Shown here: in pieces, positions 1 through 8,178 of the stretch
Layout: each line of letters begins with the position of its first letter
Numbering within the stretch: position 1 is the stretch's first letter
Assembly: GCA_964570845.1 (NCBI GenBank)
Contig: CAZMZB010000001.1
Location: 62,001 to 126,000 of the forward strand
Length of the DNA stretch: 64,000 nucleotides
Source: CAZLCC01 sp964570845
GTDB taxonomy: Bacteria; Patescibacteriota; Saccharimonadia; Saccharimonadales; Saccharimonadaceae
Direction: 5' to 3'
Notes under the pieces: model-generated
Databases searched by the model: none
Told to the model about the DNA's origin: nothing
The model's input: only the letters and a program-made list of their open reading frames with translations
Translations under genes and position numbers: made by a program

Positions 1-2697
1 CTCATCAGCCTCAATTGCATCGGCAATCGCACGAGTAATGAGCTCACCCTTCTTCACATGGCCCTTTACATCCTCGGCAGCATAGCGGCTATAGAGACGA
101 TCACCAAAGTTGATCATTGTCTCTTTAGTCTCGTCACGATAGATAATGAAGCCATTATCTTCGGCCGCCTCATCTACCGTAAAGACATCCTGACTCACAT
201 CGACAAGACGACGCGTAAGATAGCCGGAATCGGCAGTCTTAAGAGCAGTATCAATCAAACCTTTACGTGTACCACGAGTCGCGATAAACGCCTCAAGCTG
301 GCTAAGACCTTTTTTATAACTGGATCGAATTGGAAGTTCAATTTCTCGTCCCGTTGCATCGACCATGATACCGATCATCGCCGTTGCGAGTTTAATATTA
401 GAAATATCACCACGAGCACCGGAGTTTACCATGACACTTACGCTCGTGTCAGATTTTTCAAGACGCTTTTGTAAAAGTTCAGATACTTTTTTGTCAACGT
501 TCCGCCACGCCTGGACTGTTAAGCTATAACGCTCTTCATCAGTAATAAGACCTTGTTCGTATTGGTCTGAGATAGAAGCCGTTTGCTTTTCGCCGTCAGC
601 AATCATGCCGGCAACTTCATCAACATTAAAGTAATCTGCCATACCGGTTGAAACTGCTGCCGCTGTCGCATATTTAAGCGCAAGTTCTTTTATGTCGTCT
701 GCGATTTTCGCAGTAAGCTCTGAACCGTACGTATTAAATATCTGCGCAAGCACTCTCTTTAGCGCCTTTTTGCTGATGACTTCTTCAACATAAGGTACTT
801 CTTGCGGCAGTACTTCGTTGAAGAATACTCGTCCCAATGTCGTATCTCTTCGCTCACCTTTAACAAACAGTCGAATTGGCGTTTGTAGCTGGATAACACC
901 CTTTTCATATGCCATGACTGCTTCTGCAACCGAACTATATGGTTTCACTTCTTTGGTTTGCGCCGATGGTTTTGGATAGGTCAGATAGTAACAGCCGAGC
1001 ACAATATCTTGCGTGATATGTAGGACTGGTGTGCCGTCAGCTGGCTTTAGTAAGTTATGGCTTGCTTGCATGAGATCACGAGCTTCAGCCTGAGCAGCGT
1101 CAGAAAGCGGTAAGTGAACTGCCATCTGGTCACCATCAAAATCAGCATTGAAGCCGGCACATACTAGCGGATGGAGTTGAATTGCTTTACCTTCAATCAA
1201 TTTTGGCTGGAATGATTGAATACTCAAACGGTGAAGACTCGGTGCACGATTAAGAAGCACGTATTTGCCCTTGATAACTTCATCAAGCGCATCCCACACG
1301 ACTGTCGCGCCAGATTCAATAAGTCGTGTCGCAGAGCGAATGTTATGTGCATGTTCATTACGCAAGAGGTACGAGATAACAAACGGTTTAAACAGTTCTA
1401 ACGCCATTTGTTTTGGCAAACCACACTGATTAATTTTTAATTCCGGACCAGCTACGATTACTGAACGACCAGAATAGTCTACGCGCTTACCAAGCAGGTT
1501 TTGGCGAAAACGACCCTGTTTTCCTTTCAGCATATCGCTGATTGACTTGAGTCGACGGCGACCGCCAGTCGCACTTACCGCACGACCCCCACGAGCTGCG
1601 GCGTTATCAATTAATGCATCAACTGCTTCTTGTAACATTCGCATTTCGTTGCGACGAATCACTTCAGGTGCATTAAGATCAATAAGTTTTTTCAAACGAT
1701 TGTTTCGATTAATCACCCGACGATAAAGATCATTAAGATCTGATGTTGCAAAACGACCACCAGTCAGCTGTACCATTGGTCTTAAGTCTGGTGGAATAAC
1801 CGGTAATACCGTCACACACATACTCGATGGTTTAATACCGGCACGGTTCATACCCTCTAGTACTTTAAGGCGCTTGAGTAGTTTTTTCTTGCGTTGTCCT
1901 TTTGCATTTTCAGCTTCTTCCTCAAGCTCTTTTGTAAGTTCGTCCAGATTAATCTCATCGAGCAGCTTCTTAAGTGCTTCGCCACCCATACCAACTTTGA
2001 CAATCTCAGCATACTCTTCAGGGAGATCACGATAGTCGGTTTCGCTTAAAAGCGCACATTTCACAAACCCTTCAAGCTGTGTCTTCTTTTGGATAAACGC
2101 CGCTTCAAGTTCTTCAACTTCTTTAGATTGCTCAGTAGCAAGTTTCTTCACATCAGCGTCTTTTTCTTCTGCCGCTTTCTCATAGCGAATTTTAATCGCT
2201 GCTTTGCCCGCTTCCACCTCAGCTTCAGCATCAGCGAGAAACTGATCGCGCTTCTCAGTATCAACACTCAAAATAACGTAGCTTGCAAAATAAGCAATGC
2301 GCTCAAGATTACGTACCGTCATACCAAGCAGCAAGGCCATAGCACTCGGCGTACCGCGCATAAACCAAATGTGTGCTACTGGCGCAGCGAGTCCAATGTG
2401 GCCCATACGTTCACGGCGAACAATACTTCTCGTGACAAGTTCACCATTTTTATCAACCGCAGCTTCGCGGGAGCGAACGCCTTTGAGTTTTGCGTCATGC
2501 GGATTGATATCTTTCACCGGTCCAAAAATACGTTCACAAAATAAACCGTCTCTCTCTGGTTTTTGGGTACGATAGTTAATTGTTTCTGGCTTCATAACTT
2601 CCCCATGACTCCACTTCAAAATGTCGTCAGCACTGGCCACCGCCAGTCGTACCGCATCAAAATCAGCGATACTAGGATTTGCGAGGAAACGATTCAT
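1..2697 (-). CDS. rpoC: DNA-directed RNA polymerase subunit beta' (partial, C-terminus off the window)
   Basis: This is the catalytic beta' subunit of RNA polymerase; 899 codons are visible and the frame is still open at base 1. The start ATG (2697-2695) shares one base with the rpoB stop (TAATG overlap), so the two are translationally coupled. The active-site motif NADFDGDQ that holds the catalytic magnesium is near residue 517 (about 1121-1149), and the bridge-helix-side motif TADSGYLTRR is at residues 821-830. The N-terminal zinc domain is odd: between FCERIFGP and VTRS the usual four-cysteine pattern is replaced by a segment without cysteines. At residues 834-850, where the first cysteine of the second zinc site is expected, there is again none. 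Family assignment is certain; loss of zinc is read directly from the sequence against the remembered consensus. Confidence 0.98.
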   Translation of the reverse strand, partial: MNRFLANPSIADFDAVRLAVASADDILKWSHGEVMKPETINYRTQKPERDGLFCERIFGPVKDINPHDAKLKGVRSREAAVDKNGELVTRSIVRRERMGHIGLAAPVAHIWFMRGTPSAMALLLGMTVRNLERIAYFASYVILSVDTEKRDQFLADAEAEVEAGKAAIKIRYEKAAEEKDADVKKLATEQSKEVEELEAAFIQKKTQLEGFVKCALLSETDYRDLPEEYAEIVKVGMGGEALKKLLDEINLDELTKELEEEAENAKGQRKKKLLKRLKVLEGMNRAGIKPSSMCVTVLPVIPPDLRPMVQLTGGRFATSDLNDLYRRVINRNNRLKKLIDLNAPEVIRRNEMRMLQEAVDALIDNAAARGGRAVSATGGRRRLKSISDMLKGKQGRFRQNLLGKRVDYSGRSVIVAGPELKINQCGLPKQMALELFKPFVISYLLRNEHAHNIRSATRLIESGATVVWDALDEVIKGKYVLLNRAPSLHRLSIQSFQPKLIEGKAIQLHPLVCAGFNADFDGDQMAVHLPLSDAAQAEARDLMQASHNLLKPADGTPVLHITQDIVLGCYYLTYPKPSAQTKEVKPYSSVAEAVMAYEKGVIQLQTPIRLFVKGERRDTTLGRVFFNEVLPQEVPYVEEVISKKALKRVLAQIFNTYGSELTAKIADDIKELALKYATAAAVSTGMADYFNVDEVAGMIADGEKQTASISDQYEQGLITDEERYSLTVQAWRNVDKKVSELLQKRLEKSDTSVSVMVNSGARGDISNIKLATAMIGIMVDATGREIELPIRSSYKKGLSQLEAFIATRGTRKGLIDTALKTADSGYLTRRLVDVSQDVFTVDEAAEDNGFIIYRDETKETMINFGDRLYSRYAAEDVKGHVKKGELITRAIADAIEADE

Positions 2698-5600
2698 TAT
2701 TTTGCCTCCTTATCTACTTCTTCAATATCTTCTGCGTCCTGAATGGTAACCCCGTCTCCAAGATCAATGTCTCCATATTCATCCACCTCATCAGCGACAG
2801 TAACATCCAGCGGCGTATCATCACTTGGTATTTGCGGCGGAGATGAACTACCTGTCGAATCATCCGTTGCAGCAACGCTTTCTTCCAACACTTCTTCCGC
2901 GTCAATAACTTCATTTTCACTGTTATCCAATAGGTCGACTCGAAGACCAAGACCTTGTAGTTCTTTAATCAAGACATTAAAGCTTTCTGGCACTTTCGGT
3001 CCGGTAATCGGCTCATCCTTGATAATCGATTCATATGCTTTCGCACGACCAAATACATCATCGGATTTAATAGTCAGCATTTCCTGAAGTGTTGATGCGG
3101 CACCGTAAGCTTCTAGCGCCCACACTTCCATTTCACCAAATCGTTGACCACCATTTTGCGCCTTACCACCGAGTGGCTGTTGCGTCACCATAGTGTACGG
3201 TCCAATTGAGCGCGCATGGATTTTATCAGCAATCATGTGGTGAAGCTTAATAATATACATATTTCCAACAGTGGTCTTTTCTTTGAAAGCTTCGCCTGTG
3301 CGACCATCAAAAAGCTGTAGTTTTCCATCCCCCGGAAGACCGGCTTTTTCAAGCTCCTGTCCGATTACTTCATTTGGTACGCCGTTAAATGGCGGTGTTG
3401 CTACTTTATAACCAAGTGCCCGCGCTGCCATACCAAGATGTGATTCAAACAACTGGCCAAGATTCATACGAGATGGTACACCGAGCGGGTTAAGAATCAC
3501 ATCGACTGGCGTTCCATCTCCAGTAAATGGCATATCTGCTTCAGGAAGAATTCGTGCCACCACACCCTTGTTTCCGTGTCGCCCTGCTAACTTATCGCCA
3601 ACTGCCACTTTTCGCAGCTGTGCAACAAAGATTTGAATCTGCATCAAAACACCGGCTTTGAGTTCATGTCCATTTTCTCGAGAGAAAATCTTCACACCAA
3701 CGACCTTACCGTGTTTACCGTTACTCATACGCTGCGACGTATCACGCACATCTTTAGCTTTTTCGCCAAAAATTGCACGGAGTAACCGCTCTTCAGAGCT
3801 TAACTCTTGCTCGCCTTTCGGTGTAATTTTTCCAACCAGTACATCCCCGGCTTTCACTTCTGCACCAACCTGCACAATGCCATCCTCATCAAGATGACGA
3901 AGACTCTCTTCGCTTACGTTCGGAATGTCGCGAGTGACAATCTCCGGTCCAAGCTTGGTTTCACGAACTTCCACCATAAAATCATTAATATTGATACTTG
4001 TCAGCTCATCATCTTTGACCACGCGATTACTTAAAATAATTGAATCTTCCATGTTATAGCCACCCCAAGGCATAAAGGCTACAACCAAATCTTTTCCAAG
4101 GGCCAATTCACCGTCAGCAATTGAAGCACCCTCAATCAATACATCGCCTTTTTTCACTTTTTGCCCACGAGAAACAACAACTTTTTGATTAATACTTCGA
4201 TCGTCGTTACTTTGTTCAAAATGAACCGGGTGATAGGTTTTCGTCCCATCCTTATATTTCACCAAAACTTCATCAGCATCAGCTTTTACTACTTCACCTG
4301 CTGCCTCTGCGACAATTAACTGACTTGTGTTGCGCGCTACATCACCTTCAACACCGGTTCCCACAATAGGGCTTTCAGTTTTTACAAGCGGAACAGCCTG
4401 ACGTTGCATGTTTGAACCAGTAAGCGATCGGTCAATACGATTCTTTTCAATAAACGGAATCAATGAGGCGGTACTTCCTAAGATTTGCTTATTGGCCGCA
4501 TCCATATAGGTAACCTCTGAAGCGTCAACTTCTTCCGGGTTCAGATGATATCGCGCACTAACGCGACTTCCTTTGAAACTACCATCCTTATTACGTTCAT
4601 TTCCAGCTTCAGCAATAATCTCCGCTGCTTCTTGTGCCGCATCAAGATAGACGATTTCATCAGTTACTTTGCCGTTCTTTACTTTTAGATATGGTGTTTC
4701 AAGAAAACCATATTCATTCACCTTGGCATAGGTTGCCATATTGAGTACCAAGCCAATATTTGCACCTTCAGGTGTCTCAACCGCACAGAGGCGACCATAA
4801 TGCGTTGGGTGAGCATCACGAACTTCCAAACCTGCACGCTCTCGACTCAAGCCGCCAGGACCCATTGAACTAAAACGACGCTTGTGCGAGAGTTCAGCAA
4901 GAGGATTTGTTTGATCCATAAATTGTGAAAGCTGAGAGCTTGCAAAGAATTCACGAACTGCAGCTACTACCGGGCGCGCATTAATAAGTGCTCCCGGTGT
5001 TACGGTCTCGATATCGCTCATACTCATGCGATCCATCGCATTTCGTTGCATACGGAGCATACCAATGCGGAATTGACGAGCCACCAACTCTCCAACAAGC
5101 TTCACGCGACGATTCGAAAGGGCATCGATATCATCCGGTGCTTCTTGTGTGTTATTTAAACGAATGAGTTCTTTAATAATTGCCACCAAATCTTCAAGCC
5201 GCATAACGCGATTTTCAGTAGTATTTGGCACATCAAGTTTGAGACGTTGATTGATCTTATGGCGGCCAACTCGGCTAAAATCAAACCGTTTAAAATCAAA
5301 AAACATACGCTCGATCATACTGCGCGCATTATCAACGGTTGCAAGATCGCCCGGTCGTAGCCGACGATATACCTCAATCAGTGCCTCGTTTGCGCCTTTG
5401 CTAGGATCTTTTTCAAGTGTAGCGTCAATGTAATTTATTTTGCCAGTGTCAACATCTGCAAAAATCTCTTTAATACCCGTGTTTGTTGAATAACCAAGAG
5501 CACGCAGCAACGTCGTCACCGCAATCTTTCGCCGGCGATCAATCTTAACGTATAGCGCTCCGTTTGTTGCTGTTTCAAACTCAAGCCATGCACCACGTCC

Positions 5601-6077
5601 AGGAATTACTTTAGCGCCATAATAATTCTTTCCCGCTACATTCTCAGCAGTAAAAAAGATACCGGCACTACGAATAAGCTGACTGATAACCACACGCTCA
5701 ACACCATTGATAACGAATGTGCCGCGCTCAGTCATCCATGGATAATCGCCAAGATAAATTTCCTGCTCTTTTACCTCACCGGTTACTTTGTTGGTAAGTT
5801 CAACCGTTGCTTTCAGCGGTGCTTCGAAACTAATGTTATTGTGTCGTGCTTCCTTTTCAGAAATTTTCGGTCCCTCAAAGTGACAGTCTTTAAAGCGTAA
5901 TTCCAGTTTTTGACCCGTATAGTCTTCAATTGGATTAATTTCAGCGAAAATCTCGCTAAGACCCGTTTCAACAAATTCCTGCCATGAATTTCGTTGATGA
6001 GCAATAAGATCAGGCAACGATAAAGCAGCATCTTGCTGCGTAAAATACCGTCGCACACTAGGCTTGGTGGTAGCCAT
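2697..6077 (-). CDS. rpoB: DNA-directed RNA polymerase subunit beta
   Basis: This 1126-residue protein is the beta subunit of RNA polymerase and forms the catalytic cleft with beta'. The rifampicin-binding region at about residues 377-410 (SSQLSQFMDQTNPL, then HKRRFSSMGPGGL) keeps the Asp, His, Arg and Ser positions associated with drug sensitivity; the usual Leu after RxSx is Met. The C-terminal anchor sequence IKELQGLGLRV is present, followed by an unusual acidic tail of about 75 residues rich in Asp and Glu. The start ATG has a good AAGGAGAT ribosome site 9 bases upstream. It heads the rpoB-rpoC operon; no ribosomal stalk genes precede it here, the upstream neighbour being a pilin gene with its own promoter. 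Confidence 0.98.
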   Translation of the reverse strand: MATTKPSVRRYFTQQDAALSLPDLIAHQRNSWQEFVETGLSEIFAEINPIEDYTGQKLELRFKDCHFEGPKISEKEARHNNISFEAPLKATVELTNKVTGEVKEQEIYLGDYPWMTERGTFVINGVERVVISQLIRSAGIFFTAENVAGKNYYGAKVIPGRGAWLEFETATNGALYVKIDRRRKIAVTTLLRALGYSTNTGIKEIFADVDTGKINYIDATLEKDPSKGANEALIEVYRRLRPGDLATVDNARSMIERMFFDFKRFDFSRVGRHKINQRLKLDVPNTTENRVMRLEDLVAIIKELIRLNNTQEAPDDIDALSNRRVKLVGELVARQFRIGMLRMQRNAMDRMSMSDIETVTPGALINARPVVAAVREFFASSQLSQFMDQTNPLAELSHKRRFSSMGPGGLSRERAGLEVRDAHPTHYGRLCAVETPEGANIGLVLNMATYAKVNEYGFLETPYLKVKNGKVTDEIVYLDAAQEAAEIIAEAGNERNKDGSFKGSRVSARYHLNPEEVDASEVTYMDAANKQILGSTASLIPFIEKNRIDRSLTGSNMQRQAVPLVKTESPIVGTGVEGDVARNTSQLIVAEAAGEVVKADADEVLVKYKDGTKTYHPVHFEQSNDDRSINQKVVVSRGQKVKKGDVLIEGASIADGELALGKDLVVAFMPWGGYNMEDSIILSNRVVKDDELTSININDFMVEVRETKLGPEIVTRDIPNVSEESLRHLDEDGIVQVGAEVKAGDVLVGKITPKGEQELSSEERLLRAIFGEKAKDVRDTSQRMSNGKHGKVVGVKIFSRENGHELKAGVLMQIQIFVAQLRKVAVGDKLAGRHGNKGVVARILPEADMPFTGDGTPVDVILNPLGVPSRMNLGQLFESHLGMAARALGYKVATPPFNGVPNEVIGQELEKAGLPGDGKLQLFDGRTGEAFKEKTTVGNMYIIKLHHMIADKIHARSIGPYTMVTQQPLGGKAQNGGQRFGEMEVWALEAYGAASTLQEMLTIKSDDVFGRAKAYESIIKDEPITGPKVPESFNVLIKELQGLGLRVDLLDNSENEVIDAEEVLEESVAATDDSTGSSSPPQIPSDDTPLDVTVADEVDEYGDIDLGDGVTIQDAEDIEEVDKEAK

Positions 6078-6215
6078 GAATGCGTATCTCCTTGTTTTTT
6101 AGTGATAGTTGTTATTGGAATCGGCGCCGAAGATTCACTAAGTGTAGCTGCACTGCCTCAAGAGCCACCAAGAGTTATGCATAAATAGCCCAACTTACAC
6201 TACTTCTTAGTATCC

Positions 6216-6244
6216 ATTGTGATAGATGCTGTGCGAATAGTCAA
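6216..6244 (-). promoter_or_regulatory. Candidate sigma-70 promoter for rpoBC
   Basis: On the minus strand TTGACT (6239-6244) is separated by 17 bases from CACAAT (6216-6221), 140 bases upstream of the rpoB start. It is the best match in the gap between rpoB and the pilin gene. Two of six -10 bases deviate, so this is a moderate call. Confidence 0.4.
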
Positions 6245-6276
6245 GAGTAATCAGATATTTTCAATAAAATAGACTA

Positions 6277-6936
6277 CTATGGATCGCAGGCATGAGGTGC
6301 TGTAGGAATAGCCGATGGTGATGACCACGCGCCCGGTCCACTTGAGCTGTTAGCAACAACTCGCACATATTCTACGCTAAAGTCACTACCGAAAAAAGTA
6401 CTGGTACCGGTAATCCCCGTTAAGGTATATGCGGGTGAAGTAAAGTCAGTTGAATGACTAAGTTGTACTGTATAGTTTACTGCGCCAGACACTGCTGACC
6501 ATGTAATATTCCATCCACAGGCATTCCATGTGGCTGCTACTCCTCCTGGTGCCGGTAGTCCTGAGCAGGCTCCCTCAGCTATATTTCCTGTATCAGAAGA
6601 AACGTGATAGACCGGTATATTCGCTCGGCTTGAGGTAGCAGTGAGGCAATACGTAGAGCCGTCAGATGTGTAGTCAAAAGTGACACCGTCACTTTGCGAG
6701 AGACCTTGCCCTCCATTGGCATCCTCCGGAGAGCTGGGATAGGAATCATTGAAATTAAAGTCAGCAGCAAGTACCTTAGCAGCGCTCGAAAGATCCGCCT
6801 TCAGGGTAGCAATAGCTGCCCGCTCCTGAATGCCGGAATAGGAGATAAACACAACTATGGCAAGAATAGCAATGATGACAGCAGCGATGAGGAGTTCAAT
6901 AATTGTAAAGCCTTGAAGAGACTTTGTTTTATTCAT
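6277..6936 (-). CDS. Type IV pilin-like protein with C-terminal fibronectin-like domain
   Basis: A 219-residue prepilin-like protein. The N-terminus MNKTKSLQG|FTIIELL is a class-III signal with cleavage expected after Gly9, Phe at mature position 1 and Glu5, followed by the hydrophobic helix that packs into a pilus or pseudopilus core. Residues 35-125 form a small pilin head with two cysteines. From about residue 128 a second module (GGVAATWNACGWNITWSAVSGAVNYTV) has the tryptophan-tyrosine pattern of fibronectin type III folds, which is unusual on a pilin and suggests adhesion or surface display. No pilus assembly genes are next to it. A TATTAT box sits 7 bases before the ATG and no Shine-Dalgarno is seen, so the mRNA is probably leaderless. 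Confidence 0.8.
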   Translation of the reverse strand: MNKTKSLQGFTIIELLIAAVIIAILAIVVFISYSGIQERAAIATLKADLSSAAKVLAADFNFNDSYPSSPEDANGGQGLSQSDGVTFDYTSDGSTYCLTATSSRANIPVYHVSSDTGNIAEGACSGLPAPGGVAATWNACGWNITWSAVSGAVNYTVQLSHSTDFTSPAYTLTGITGTSTFFGSDFSVEYVRVVANSSSGPGAWSSPSAIPTAPHACDP

Positions 6937-6943
6937 AAGTACT

Positions 6944-6949
6944 ATAATA
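6944..6949 (-). promoter_or_regulatory. -10 box 7 bases before pilin start (leaderless)
   Basis: TATTAT on the minus strand ends 7 bases before the pilin ATG (6936). Transcription would begin at or next to the start codon. Confidence 0.4.
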
Positions 6950-7029
6950 AGCTACATGCGAGGATTCTAAAAGTCTCACGCATCCGCCACTAAGTAAAGT
7001 GATGCCCCTCCTCATCAGCTAGTTAACAG

Positions 7030-7626
7030 CTATTGCTTGACGATAATACCGTCAATAATTCCATACGCTTGTGCCTCTTCGGCACTCATCCAAAAATCTC
7101 GGTCAACATCTTTTTCAATCTTAGGTAGTTTCTGCCCTGTATTTTTTGCAAGTATTTCATTGAGGCGGTGTTTCAAGAAAACGCTTTCCCGCAGTGTAAT
7201 CTCCTGGTCAGTTACCTTACCTTGTGTACCGCTTGACGGCTGATGAATCATGACGCGTGCATTCGGTAGCATAAACCGCTTTCCTTTCGCGCCAGAGCTG
7301 AGCAAAAACGCCCCCATGCTTGCCTGCAAGCCAATACCAATTGTCTGCACATCCGGCTTTATGTATTGCATGGTGTCATAAATTGCCATACCGTCATATA
7401 CACTGCCGCCAGGGCTGTTGATATAAAACATAATATCTTTTTTCGGGTCTTCATGTGCCAGATGAAGCAGCTGCGCAACAACCAGATTTGCTGTCGTTTC
7501 ATTGACTTGCTCGCCAAGAAAGATAACTCTCTCTTTTAGGAGACGAGAATAGATATCAAAGGCTCGCTCGCCTTCAAACGATTTTTCAATCACCGTCGGA
7601 ACAAGATAGTTTGTCGGCTTTGTCAT
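7030..7626 (-). CDS. clpP: ATP-dependent Clp protease proteolytic subunit
   Basis: ClpP is the serine peptidase that forms the barrel of the Clp protease and degrades proteins fed by ClpX or ClpC. The 198-residue product has the catalytic Ser in ASMG (Ser103), His in MIHQP (His128) and the Asp of the RDFWMS segment. I start it at the ATG 7626, giving MTKPTNYLVPTVIEK; an in-frame TTG 36 bases upstream lies inside the CIRCE operator and is rejected. A TATACT box is just 6 bases before this ATG and there is no Shine-Dalgarno, so translation is probably leaderless. The CIRCE operator puts it in the HrcA heat-shock regulon, as in several Gram-positive lineages. No clpX is adjacent. Confidence 0.97.
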   Translation of the reverse strand: MTKPTNYLVPTVIEKSFEGERAFDIYSRLLKERVIFLGEQVNETTANLVVAQLLHLAHEDPKKDIMFYINSPGGSVYDGMAIYDTMQYIKPDVQTIGIGLQASMGAFLLSSGAKGKRFMLPNARVMIHQPSSGTQGKVTDQEITLRESVFLKHRLNEILAKNTGQKLPKIEKDVDRDFWMSAEEAQAYGIIDGIIVKQ

Positions 7627-7632
7627 ACCACT

Positions 7633-7662
7633 AGTATACATAAAACTAGCACTCAAAGTCAA
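7633..7662 (-). promoter_or_regulatory. clpP promoter
   Basis: TTGACT (7657-7662), 18-base spacer and TATACT (7633-7638) on the minus strand. The -10 ends 6 bases from the clpP ATG. The -35 lies in the spacer of the CIRCE element, so repressor binding would block polymerase. Confidence 0.65.
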
Positions 7663-7672
7663 TGAGTGCTAG
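7646..7672. promoter_or_regulatory. CIRCE element (HrcA operator)
   Basis: Perfect 9-base inverted repeat CTAGCACTC / GAGTGCTAG with a 9-base spacer, matching the CIRCE consensus TTAGCACTC-N9-GAGTGCTAA except for the outermost base of each arm. It overlaps the clpP promoter and also the stop codon of the preceding unknown gene. HrcA itself is not in the window. Confidence 0.93.
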
Positions 7673-8160
7673 TTCTGAGCACTTTCTAGTACTTGATGAC
7701 CAATATCAGCTAATCGTCTCTGCTCCCTGACTTCTTCTATCGCTGAAACAGGGGGTAATTCTATATGTTCTTGCAAAGACCATTCTTCACCTCTATCTTT
7801 TCTAACCTGAAATACTGCAGCATAATAGCCGCCCCCATGCTCACTCTCCACCACACTCATGGAAACAACTCTTATTTCCATTTCCATCTTAAATGTATCA
7901 ATGACGACCTTCTCAGCTCGTATAAATAATGGTAGCGCTGGTGCTTCGAGGTCAATAAGAAAAGAGTCCTCTTTTTCTCCCTCAACGAACTGCATTTGAT
8001 TAGTAGCAATTCTCGTTAGCTCCTCATCGGTTAACGCTACAATATGAGTTTCTCCGTTAAAACAAACCTCGAAAGATAGCGCAGCTTCCTGCTCCTTTCC
8101 CTCTATTCTCTCTTGATCAAAAACTTTTCCACCCCTTATGGAATGGCCAATTTTCTCCAT
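7669..8160 (-). CDS. Uncharacterised protein
   Basis: A 163-residue soluble acidic protein I do not recognise. No signal peptide or membrane segment is visible; the middle (about residues 55-130) alternates hydrophobic and polar residues as a beta-rich fold would, with a Gly-Gly-Gly-Tyr-Tyr turn near 110. It lies between tig and clpP on the same strand, 18 bases after tig, and its stop codon is inside the CIRCE operator. A TATACT box ends 6 bases before its ATG, so it has its own probable leaderless promoter. Coding is supported by tight packing and the promoter, not by a known family. Confidence 0.65.
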   Translation of the reverse strand: MEKIGHSIRGGKVFDQERIEGKEQEAALSFEVCFNGETHIVALTDEELTRIATNQMQFVEGEKEDSFLIDLEAPALPLFIRAEKVVIDTFKMEMEIRVVSMSVVESEHGGGYYAAVFQVRKDRGEEWSLQEHIELPPVSAIEEVREQRRLADIGHQVLESAQN

Positions 8161-8166
8161 ACACTA

Positions 8167-8172
8167 AGTATA
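8167..8172 (-). promoter_or_regulatory. -10 box 6 bases before start (leaderless)
   Basis: TATACT on the minus strand, 6 bases upstream of the ATG at 8160; the -35 would lie in the end of tig and is weak. Confidence 0.45.
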
Positions 8173-8178
8173 GCAGAT

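Noticed and set aside
2089..2575. Open frames on the plus strand opposite rpoC, and similar ones opposite rpoB, ftsH, alaS, lepA and others
   Set aside because: They are antisense shadows of strongly conserved genes, with no ribosome sites and implausible composition.
7627..7662. Upstream TTG start for clpP
   Set aside because: It lies within the CIRCE operator and upstream of the -10 box; the ATG at 7626 gives the family's normal N-terminus.
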